The notes under the pieces: generated by a model
What the model was told of the DNA's origin: nothing
Database searches by the model: none
Seen by the model: the letters and a program-made list of their open reading frames with translations, nothing else
Made by a program: the position numbers and the translations under genes
In this document: in pieces, positions 1-7,139 of the stretch
How positions within the stretch are numbered: position 1 is the stretch's first letter
Layout: every line of letters starts with the position of its first letter
NCBI GenBank assembly: GCA_035647815.1
Contig: DASRMR010000028.1
Location: forward strand, 62,001-126,000
DNA length: 64,000 nt
Direction: 5' to 3'
Origin: JAAYRQ01 sp035647815
Lineage (GTDB): Bacteria > Bacillota > Syntrophomonadia > Syntrophomonadales > Syntrophomonadaceae

Positions 1-808
1 CTCGAGCAATCTCTTCTAAATCCGTTTTGTTTTCTACTGGTTTGTTACGAGTATGAATATCTAATATCTTTGATCTACCACATTTATCTGGTAAACCTAC
101 TTGTACCTGACGATCAAATCTACCTGGTCTTAACAAAGCGCTGTCTAGCATGTCTGCTCTATTAGTAGCTCCTATGATAAGAATAGGCAAGTCTTCATGC
201 TTAGATATACCATCCATTTCAACTAATAACTGATTTAGGGTCTGATCATATTCCATATGACTAGTATTTGATCCCCTCTTACCACCTAAAACTTCAAGTT
301 CATCTATAAAAATTATCGCATTATTACAATCACTGTTTTTGGCTTTTTTGCGTGCATCTTTAAAAAGGTTCCTAACCCTTTTAGCACCGACACCAGCATA
401 CATTTCAATAAATTCGCTACCCGAAACGGTTATAAATACTGATTTAGTATAACTAGCTGCCGCCCTAGCTAATAATGTTTTTCCAGTACCTGGTGGCCCC
501 ACTAATAATACACCTTTTAAAGGCCTTATTCCCATACGAGTTATCTCCTCAGGTTTCATTAAAAATTGTAGGGCCTCTTTTAATTCACCAGCTGCAGTTT
601 CTTGACCACCTATATCATCAAAACTTATAGATATATCTTTTTTTATTCCTTTACCAATATTTCCTATTTGTAAGTTCCCTTGAGCCTGCATCAAAAAATA
701 GAGTCCTCCCATAATTAAGAGTACTAGTATTATTGGGGTCACATTTGTGCCAATAATATAAAGAAAAATTATAAATGCTACAACTAATCCTACTAATATT
801 TCTATCAT
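1..808 (-). CDS. FtsH-like membrane AAA+ ATPase, partial (runs off left edge)
   Basis: The gene is cut by the window edge; 269 codons are visible. Two hydrophobic segments (about residues 3-20 and 25-41) are followed by an AAA module with Walker A GPPGTGKT (104-111), Walker B IIFIDE (165-170) and a second region of homology, GATNRADMLDSALLRPGRF. This is the FtsH/Yme1 AAA pattern. A normal FtsH carries roughly 70 extracytoplasmic residues between its two membrane helices; here the helices are almost adjacent. Whether a C-terminal HExxH peptidase domain follows cannot be seen. The start ATG overlaps the stop of the upstream 180-codon gene as ATGA, so the two are probably translationally coupled. 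It could be a non-peptidase AAA chaperone; the AAA assignment itself is firm. Confidence 0.85.
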   Translation of the reverse strand, partial: MIEILVGLVVAFIIFLYIIGTNVTPIILVLLIMGGLYFLMQAQGNLQIGNIGKGIKKDISISFDDIGGQETAAGELKEALQFLMKPEEITRMGIRPLKGVLLVGPPGTGKTLLARAAASYTKSVFITVSGSEFIEMYAGVGAKRVRNLFKDARKKAKNSDCNNAIIFIDELEVLGGKRGSNTSHMEYDQTLNQLLVEMDGISKHEDLPILIIGATNRADMLDSALLRPGRFDRQVQVGLPDKCGRSKILDIHTRNKPVENKTDLEEIAR

Positions 809-1347
809 TTAATTCCCCCCGAGGTCTTTGTATAAACTCCTGATGGTCTTTCTAAAATACTGTAAATGTATGAATCAGCGTCAATTAATTGGATATACAA
901 ATTTTCATCATCCACAAATAATAGATGTGAAACTTCCATTTTCTCAGTAATGCTATTTAAATGTTCATCTAACCATATGAATTGATGGCTAGCTAATGCT
1001 TCGTAAATAGCCGGTTGGAGACTAATTAATAATTCATCCAATTTCGAATTAGAATTATCTAATATTTTTAATTGATATGCGTCATTATCTAGTTTAGTTT
1101 CAATAGTGGTAATTATTTCCTGATAAGTTTTTTGCACATCATTTAATTTGCCTAGTTTTATTTCAATATTATAAAGTTTATCTTTATCTATATTTACTTC
1201 ATCCACAGCTTCAATTAAATATAGTTTTTTGCTCAATGGTTCCACAATTCCGAGTTTGTTGTATAAGGTAAAACTACCCAAAAGCAATCCTAATATAAGA
1301 ATAAAGGCTAATATAGCAATGGGCAGTCTAAATTCGCCATTTTTCAT
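805..1347 (-). CDS. Membrane-anchored protein of unknown function, coupled to the AAA gene
   Basis: 180 residues. A short basic N-terminus (MKNGEFR) is followed by one hydrophobic helix (about 9-30). The remainder is soluble and charged, so an N-in/C-out single-pass protein with an extracytoplasmic domain of about 145 residues is expected. I do not recognise the family. A good Shine-Dalgarno (GGGAGG) precedes the ATG. Its stop overlaps the start of the AAA ATPase gene (ATGA), so it probably acts with that ATPase; it might supply the extracytoplasmic part that the AAA protein lacks, which is inference. Confidence 0.65.
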   Translation of the reverse strand: MKNGEFRLPIAILAFILILGLLLGSFTLYNKLGIVEPLSKKLYLIEAVDEVNIDKDKLYNIEIKLGKLNDVQKTYQEIITTIETKLDNDAYQLKILDNSNSKLDELLISLQPAIYEALASHQFIWLDEHLNSITEKMEVSHLLFVDDENLYIQLIDADSYIYSILERPSGVYTKTSGGIK

Positions 1348-1447
1348 TAATATACTCCTCCCTTCGCCAAATAATTATACCATAGCCTAACAGCCTTAAA
1401 GGGACGCAATTTATGGTAATACTCTTAATGTAGTTTTTAAAACAAGA

Positions 1448-1469
1448 AAAACGGCCCGAGAGCCGTTTT
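1448..1469 (-). terminator. Rho-independent terminator of the CoA-transferase gene
   Basis: Perfect 8-bp inverted repeat (AAAACGGC / GCCGTTTT) with a 6-base loop, followed on the minus strand by a T-rich run. It lies just downstream of the CoA-transferase stop and separates that gene from the 180-residue membrane protein gene. Confidence 0.8.
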
Positions 1470-1516
1470 CTTATATGTCATAACTAATCTGACTTTATAT
1501 TACCTTTTTTTATATA

Positions 1517-2854
1517 TTATAGCCTTTTTTGGCTTTTTCTCCATATGTTCATTTCCTGGGCCGACTTAATTAGTTCATCTCTGAAATCAGGGTGAGCAAT
1601 TTCTATTAGTGCTTCAGCCCGCTCCCAGGTACTCTTACCTTTCATATTAGCTATTCCATATTCAGTAACTAGCATATGTGTAGCAGTCCTAGGATCGGTA
1701 ACAATAGCGCCCGGAGTCAGAGTAGGCTGAATTCTGGACTTTATTTCTCCTTTGATGGAAATAGTGGAGGGCAAACACACAAAACTCTGACCGTTTTTAG
1801 ATTTATAAGCCCCTTCCACAAAATCTAATTGTCCACCGGTTCCGCTTATATGCCTAGTGCCTACACTCTCTGCACATACTTGCCCGAATAAGTCTATTTC
1901 GATACAGGCGTTTATGGATACAAAATCATCTATCTGAGCTATCACGAAAGGGTTATTGGTGTAATCAACTGGAAATGAAGCTAATCCTGGATTATCGTCT
2001 AGGTAATCATATAACTCCTGACTGCCCATAGCAAAAGAGTAAACTTGTTTGTATTTATCCAGGTTTTTCCTAGCTCCTGTTATCTTACCAGCTTTATACA
2101 TCTCCAAATATGCATCCACATACATTTCAGTGTGAACACCTAAATCTTTCAAATCAGATGCTGCCACCATCGTTCCTACTGCATTAGGAGTACCCCCAAT
2201 ACCTAACTGTATACAGTTTCCATCATATAGTCGTGCGATAATATGCTCGGCTATTTTAGTTTCCACTTCAGTAGGCGGGGATGATCCCAGGACTGCTATG
2301 GGCTCATTTCGGCTTTCCATTATATAATCTACCTGAGTAACATGGACAGATTCCTGATTCCCCCCTAGGCACCTAGGCATTTTATCGTTAACTTCTAGTA
2401 TGGTTATTTCAGCTGTCTCTATCATTGCCCAACAGTTTACAGAACTTCCTCCGAAATTAAAGTATCCATGTTTATCCATAGGAGTTACTTGAATAACTGC
2501 CACATTGTTAGGAACACAGTCTTTCCTGGTCATCATGGGGTTTTCATGAAATTTCATCGGGATATAATACAGGTTTTTACCGATAAACTTCCTATCATGA
2601 CCTGCTACATGCCAGCTATTCCAGGTAAAATGTTCCCCGCTAGGATCGGCTTCAGCAGTGAAATGCTGATAAGCTCCTATATCGCAGCGTATGTTCACAT
2701 CATATAATTCATCTTTTCTTTTAGCCAGAGCTTCATCGAAATCTCTGGCACAGTTTATACCAAACCCATATTCAACCCAGTCTCCTGATTTGACCTGTTT
2801 TGCTGCTTCATCAGCAGAGACCAATTTTTTCTTGTATTCATTAATCCAATCCAT
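1517..2854 (-). CDS. Acetyl-CoA hydrolase/transferase family CoA-transferase (butyryl- or 4-hydroxybutyrate-CoA:acetate type)
   Basis: 445 residues, usual for the family. It transfers CoA between an acyl-CoA and acetate or another acid through a glutamyl-CoA thioester. The likely catalytic Glu is in LGVHTEMYVDAY (Glu243 here), aligning with the catalytic Glu near position 238 of 4-hydroxybutyrate CoA-transferase. Other family signatures are QVTPMDKHGYFNFG, the glycine-rich LGIGGTPNAVG and GTGGQLDF. I place the start at MDWINEYKKK: GGGAGG lies 7 bases upstream of that ATG, whereas the ATG five codons earlier has none. A decayed tandem copy lies immediately upstream. The exact substrate cannot be told from sequence; short-chain acyl-CoA is likely given the etf and thiolase genes elsewhere in the window. 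Confidence 0.88.
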   Translation of the reverse strand: MDWINEYKKKLVSADEAAKQVKSGDWVEYGFGINCARDFDEALAKRKDELYDVNIRCDIGAYQHFTAEADPSGEHFTWNSWHVAGHDRKFIGKNLYYIPMKFHENPMMTRKDCVPNNVAVIQVTPMDKHGYFNFGGSSVNCWAMIETAEITILEVNDKMPRCLGGNQESVHVTQVDYIMESRNEPIAVLGSSPPTEVETKIAEHIIARLYDGNCIQLGIGGTPNAVGTMVAASDLKDLGVHTEMYVDAYLEMYKAGKITGARKNLDKYKQVYSFAMGSQELYDYLDDNPGLASFPVDYTNNPFVIAQIDDFVSINACIEIDLFGQVCAESVGTRHISGTGGQLDFVEGAYKSKNGQSFVCLPSTISIKGEIKSRIQPTLTPGAIVTDPRTATHMLVTEYGIANMKGKSTWERAEALIEIAHPDFRDELIKSAQEMNIWRKSQKRL

Positions 2855-2877
2855 TGAAAAACCTCCCATATTAAATT

Positions 2878-3313
2878 ATAAGCACCTCCGACAAAGCCGA
2901 TTTGCCCACCAGTTCGACTAATATGCCTAATTGAAGACAACAACGATTTTGCATTTTTGCAATAATATGTTCAGCTGTTTTCTACTTTGCCTCGGTAAAC
3001 TCTCCAGCTCCTAAAGTAGGAAATGGTTAGTTGCGACTTTCAAATACATAATCAACCACACTAATATAAACAATCTCTTGATTACCACCTAATACCCGAG
3101 GCATATTTTCATTTATTTCTAAAGTTATATATTCGGCATTTTCAATTGCAGTCATGCAAGATGGATTTCCAGCGTCTAAAGTAAAATAAACATGTTTATC
3201 CATAGGACTTACAGTAGCCATACTCTATCTAATCACCAAACTTTACAACTTTAACTGCCTCATCCCCACTTACTAGTCTTTCCTTGTATTTATTGGTCCA
3301 AGCCTTTAAACAT
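2878..3313 (-). pseudogene. Decayed tandem copy of the CoA-transferase gene
   Basis: Short stretches in three frames line up in order with the intact downstream gene. WTNKYKERLVSGDEAVKVV matches its N-terminus. TVSPMDKHVYF and PRVLGGNQEIVY match the middle. KTAEHIIAKMQ matches a later helix, and RHISRTGGQIGFVGGAYN matches the later glycine-rich segment. The copy has a Shine-Dalgarno and ATG (AAGGAGGATG), a frameshift just after it, an in-frame TAG where the intact gene has the Trp codon of the GDWVEYG motif, further stops, and large internal deletions. It cannot encode a working enzyme. A tandem duplication followed by decay is the simplest history. Confidence 0.85.
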
Positions 3314-3484
3314 CCTCCTTCACAAAATTATAAAATACTTCTAATTGATAATCCTTTTCGAGAAAATATTTTCCATACTTTGTTTTTATGCAAAAACCAT
3401 ACCAGGCAAACAATATCTTTCTTATGAAAAAATATTATAATACGCAAAAATAGTGATTAATTTCAGTATTTCAAAAATTAATCA

Positions 3485-4015
3485 CTACTCTGTAGATTTG
3501 TATTTATAGAAATATTCTAACCCGGAAACTATAGTAATAAAAACAGCTAAATACATAACCCACATCCCTATCTGAATATCTAGATAAGGTTTATAAATAC
3601 TTTCGGATATTAATAATATTATCGCTATAATCTGAGTTACTGTCTTTATCTTACCAGAATTGCTTGCTGGAATAATTATTCCTTCCTCAGCTTTTACTGA
3701 TCTAAGTCCAGTTACAGCAAATTCGCGTACTATTATTATTACAGCTATCCAACCTGGTAATCTTCCTAATTGAACTAAACTAATTAATGCAGCAGTAATC
3801 AACATTTTATCAGCTAATGGGTCAAGAATAATGCCAAGTTTAGTAATTTGATTCCACTTACGAGCTAAATAACCATCTAAACTATCCGTAATAGCAGCTA
3901 AAATAAATACACCAGTAGCTATAAAATCTCCATATGGTATTCCAGTTAGAAATACAAACATAAAAATTGGGATTAATATAATTCGCATAATGGTTAGCGT
4001 ATTAGGGAGATTCAT
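3485..4015 (-). CDS. pgsA: CDP-diacylglycerol--glycerol-3-phosphate 3-phosphatidyltransferase
   Basis: 176 residues. Makes phosphatidylglycerol phosphate, the committed step to phosphatidylglycerol, in the cytoplasmic membrane. The CDP-alcohol phosphotransferase signature DG-x2-AR-x8-G-x3-D-x3-D is complete (DGYLARKW ... GIILDPLAD), and several hydrophobic helices flank it. The start is the ATG of MNLPNTLTI, with GGAG nine bases upstream; a TTG five codons earlier would also be open. The start overlaps the 3' end of rimO. The rodZ-rimO-pgsA order is common in Firmicutes. Confidence 0.93.
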   Translation of the reverse strand: MNLPNTLTIMRIILIPIFMFVFLTGIPYGDFIATGVFILAAITDSLDGYLARKWNQITKLGIILDPLADKMLITAALISLVQLGRLPGWIAVIIIVREFAVTGLRSVKAEEGIIIPASNSGKIKTVTQIIAIILLISESIYKPYLDIQIGMWVMYLAVFITIVSGLEYFYKYKSTE

Positions 4016-5333
4016 TATAATGTTCTCCAATCATATCGTAATCTCTCACAGCTTTTAAAACTACATCAACAAATTCCCCTTTGTTTATACCTTCATTAGT
4101 TTTAACCATAGTAATACCATCTACTTCCGGTGCTTGAAAATAGCCCCTACCTATATATAGATTATGATCAACTTTGGATGAGATTAGTATTTTTTGTTTA
4201 GAACCTATTCGGGCAATATTTTTCTGGCGAGTAATTTGATTTTGAAGTGTTAAAACTCTATTTAGTCTATCTTCTTTAATTCCTTCTTCTATTTGGTTTT
4301 TAAAATTATAAGCTGGAGTGTTTTCTTCCAAGCTATATCTGAAAGCACCTAACCAGTCAAATTGTTTTTCTTCAATAAATTGATATAAACGGTTAAAATC
4401 ATCTGCAGTCTCACCTGGAAAACCAAGCATTACTGTAGTGCGTAATACTAAATCCTTAATGTTATTACGTAATTTTAAAATTAATGAGGATAAATGTTTT
4501 TCATCATGTTTTCTATGCATAGATTTCAATATATTATCAGTAGTATGCTGAATAGGTAAATCCAGATATGGCACTACTTTAGTCTGGTTAGCTATTACTT
4601 CAATAATATCTTCAGTTAAATGGGCAGGATGTACATACATTATCCTTATCCATTCTAGTTCAGTAATCTCATCTAGCTTAGTCAAAAGTTCAGACAAACC
4701 GTTTTTATATCCTAAATCTTTACCATATGAAGCAGTATCTTGTCCAATTAAGACTAACTCTTTTACTCCTTGAGATGCTAAATTATAGGCCTCCTCTAAT
4801 ACCTCATCAAGAGAGGCAGATCTTAACCTTCCCCTAATCGCAGGTATGGCACAATAAGCACACTTATTATTACAACCTTCAGTTATTCTCAAATATGCAG
4901 AACCCTTAGGGGTAGTTAGTATACGCGGCCCTTTTTCTATAAATTCAGTTGGGGGATGGTTAACTAAAACAATCTTTTCACCACTGCTAACCTGTTCGAC
5001 AACATCTTTTATACTTTGATAATCAGCTATACCTACTACAGCGTCTAATTCGGGCATTTCTTGCATTAGTTCTCGGCCATAACGTTGCGCTAAACAACCA
5101 GTAGCAATAATGTAGTGGATAACTCCCTGTTTTTTTAACTCGCCAACTTCAATTATGGTATCAATTGCTTCTTCCTTCGCATCAGTAATAAAACCACAAG
5201 TATTAATAATAATTAAATCAGCTAAGTTCGTGCTACCTACGATTTTATGCCCACTTTTTTTTAAAATCGCCAACATTATTTCAGAATCTACCTGGTTTTT
5301 AGAACAGCCAAGACTTATAAGACCAATATCCAC
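4002..5333 (-). CDS. rimO: Ribosomal protein S12 methylthiotransferase
   Basis: 443 residues. A radical-SAM methylthiotransferase that modifies an aspartate of ribosomal protein S12. The N-terminal UPF0004 domain has Cys10, Cys46 and Cys80 for the auxiliary cluster. The radical-SAM motif GCNNKCAYCAIP gives Cys154, Cys158 and Cys161. A C-terminal TRAM-like domain follows (KILISSKVDHNLYIGRGYF). The opening MDIGLISLGCSKNQVDSE is typical of RimO rather than MiaB. It starts at GTG with AGGAG upstream and overlaps pgsA by 14 bases. Confidence 0.95.
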   Translation of the reverse strand: MDIGLISLGCSKNQVDSEIMLAILKKSGHKIVGSTNLADLIIINTCGFITDAKEEAIDTIIEVGELKKQGVIHYIIATGCLAQRYGRELMQEMPELDAVVGIADYQSIKDVVEQVSSGEKIVLVNHPPTEFIEKGPRILTTPKGSAYLRITEGCNNKCAYCAIPAIRGRLRSASLDEVLEEAYNLASQGVKELVLIGQDTASYGKDLGYKNGLSELLTKLDEITELEWIRIMYVHPAHLTEDIIEVIANQTKVVPYLDLPIQHTTDNILKSMHRKHDEKHLSSLILKLRNNIKDLVLRTTVMLGFPGETADDFNRLYQFIEEKQFDWLGAFRYSLEENTPAYNFKNQIEEGIKEDRLNRVLTLQNQITRQKNIARIGSKQKILISSKVDHNLYIGRGYFQAPEVDGITMVKTNEGINKGEFVDVVLKAVRDYDMIGEHYNESP

Positions 5334-5352
5334 TTATTATTCTCCTATACTG

Positions 5353-6084
5353 CTAATATGATGTATATGTTGCTTCCTTTACTTCACCAACCTGCCCAAA
5401 CTCTGGGATTTCCTCGCCATTGTAAGTTATACTTATCCCACCTGCATTACCAGCATGTATATAAACTTTTTCCGTTCCGGTAAATTTCAATTCTTCACCG
5501 GCGACTAATGTAGCATTATACTCGGAGTTGTTATCAACTACTACATTCAACCAACAATTCTGATTAGCATAAATTATGATTTCTACCCCATCAATTTCGT
5601 CAGGTTGAGTAATATCTTTTGGAGGTAAATCCTCTTCCTCATCAATATCTTTAGGTTGTTCAACTATTGGTGAATCAACTATATTCGGTGGTGTTATATG
5701 ATCTTTAGTAAAATAAGTTACCAAGTAATTTCCTACCCAAACAACTACTAATAAAAATACTAAGGCTACAACTACATTTTTCCAAGAAATAGAACCACCC
5801 AAGTTTTTAGATCTAGAAGTGCTAAGATCAATTTTATCCTCGGTTTGCTCATGGCCATATGCAGCAAGTTTAAAGTATTCACTATATTCTTGATCATTTA
5901 AACCTAGAAACTTAGCATATCTTTTCACAAAACCAGTAGCATAAACTTTAGGAGGTAATACTGAATACTCATTGTTTTCAATTGCTTCCAGATAATATTT
6001 GCGTATTTTGGTTTCTTCTTCAACTTCTGCCAAAGAATATCCCTGTTTTTCCCTTTCTTCTTTAAAGTGCTCTCCTATATCCAT
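5353..6084 (-). CDS. rodZ: RodZ-like cell-shape protein (HTH, one membrane helix, C-terminal beta domain)
   Basis: 243 residues. The N-terminal 70 residues are a Cro/C1-type helix-turn-helix (GYSLAEVEEETKIRKYYLEA). A single membrane helix follows at about 102-125, then a Pro/Asp/Glu-rich linker and a C-terminal domain of the DUF4115 kind. This is the architecture of RodZ, which links MreB filaments to the membrane. Position just upstream of rimO and pgsA matches the B. subtilis ymfM-pgsA neighbourhood. The ATG has AGGAG upstream. Confidence 0.85.
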   Translation of the reverse strand: MDIGEHFKEEREKQGYSLAEVEEETKIRKYYLEAIENNEYSVLPPKVYATGFVKRYAKFLGLNDQEYSEYFKLAAYGHEQTEDKIDLSTSRSKNLGGSISWKNVVVALVFLLVVVWVGNYLVTYFTKDHITPPNIVDSPIVEQPKDIDEEEDLPPKDITQPDEIDGVEIIIYANQNCWLNVVVDNNSEYNATLVAGEELKFTGTEKVYIHAGNAGGISITYNGEEIPEFGQVGEVKEATYTSY

Positions 6085-6148
6085 CTTTTCACTCCTAATA
6101 GCCTATAATTACGCATATCTTATCTCAGTTTAACTTTACAAGCTCTTT

Positions 6149-7105
6149 TTAAACAGTTCCAATTGCTATTCTTATAGCTTGCCTTAAAGGGTGATTATTT
6201 AACAAACCATATATAAGACCACCTAGAAAAAAAACTATTTTATCTTCTATGGGAAAAACTTGACTAGGTAGCAATGGAAAAGTATTTATTCTATTTTCTT
6301 TAATAACTAGAATTTCTGATTTGCCGTCTGTAATCACGAATATTTGCTCTGGGCTATTATTTAATTCTAATAATTTATTAATAATGATATCACTATTATT
6401 GATAGTTTCAACACCTATAACTACTACCGAATAGTAGGAGAGATAATCCGGAATATCTGCTATATTATTTCCTAGTATATAAGTACAAAAAAAAGGCAAT
6501 TCTTCATTTTTCTTAACTAATGCCCTTTTGGTTATTTCCTCTGCAAATTTATCTTCGACTATTAGCCAGTCACAATTGAAAAAAGCCCACTCTTTGGTGC
6601 TTATAGCTTTTAGATAGTCTTCCCATAAAATATGCTCAAAATAAGTTAGTTTATTGTTAATATAAACACGGCGACAACTTCTTTTACTGGGATGTTTGAA
6701 TATGTTGGAAGTATCTATTTCTAGATTTTGTAAATCATTTAGGAAAATTTCTCCCACATCATCATTACCGATGAATGTTAATACTTTAGGTTTCGTTCCA
6801 TAATTACATAAAACAGAACTAAGTTCAATTGGTAATCCTCGATATTCTATTTCTACTACAGAATTAGTTTCGCCTTTATCTTCTATGTTAATTTCTAAGA
6901 AACATTCTCCTAGAATAGTTATAGCTGTTTCCTCATTAAAAACATAACCTTTACCACGTATTACACCCTTTTTCATCAAATTAGATATATGGACTGCTAT
7001 TGAGGATCTCGTTATTCCGCAAATTTGAGCTAATTCATCTTGTGAGATTAATGGATTCTTTTTTATAAGGTCAGATATCTCTCTTTCACGTGGTGTAAGT
7101 CTCAT
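6149..7105 (-). CDS. Winged-helix protein with a degenerate PfkB-type sugar-kinase domain
   Basis: 318 residues. Residues 1-60 form a winged helix-turn-helix (REREISDLIKKNPLISQDEL, then TRSSIAVHISNLMKKGVI), as in the fused HTH-PfkB pseudouridine-kinase-like proteins. The rest keeps the PfkB outline: TFIGNDDVGEIFLNDLQ, then QIFVITDGKSE, then FFLGGLIYGLLNNHPL. The catalytic DTTGAGDAF element is replaced by FPIEDKIVFF, the TLGxxG element is lost, and the early GG motif is absent. It is therefore probably not an active kinase and may sense a nucleoside or sugar. It sits where B. subtilis has the GntR-type regulator ymfC, between ftsK and rodZ. The target is unknown. Confidence 0.7.
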   Translation of the reverse strand: MRLTPREREISDLIKKNPLISQDELAQICGITRSSIAVHISNLMKKGVIRGKGYVFNEETAITILGECFLEINIEDKGETNSVVEIEYRGLPIELSSVLCNYGTKPKVLTFIGNDDVGEIFLNDLQNLEIDTSNIFKHPSKRSCRRVYINNKLTYFEHILWEDYLKAISTKEWAFFNCDWLIVEDKFAEEITKRALVKKNEELPFFCTYILGNNIADIPDYLSYYSVVVIGVETINNSDIIINKLLELNNSPEQIFVITDGKSEILVIKENRINTFPLLPSQVFPIEDKIVFFLGGLIYGLLNNHPLRQAIRIAIGTV

Positions 7106-7139
7106 AATACACTATCCTCCATTATATCTCAAAAATAAA

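Noticed and set aside
2755..2943. 62-codon minus-strand frame overlapping the CoA-transferase start
   Set aside because: Its first residues (RHISRTGGQIGF) belong to the decayed CoA-transferase copy and the rest is out of frame with the intact gene; counted as pseudogene, not CDS.
3027..3221. 64-codon minus-strand frame resembling a CoA-transferase segment
   Set aside because: Only an internal piece of the decayed tandem copy, with stops on both sides.
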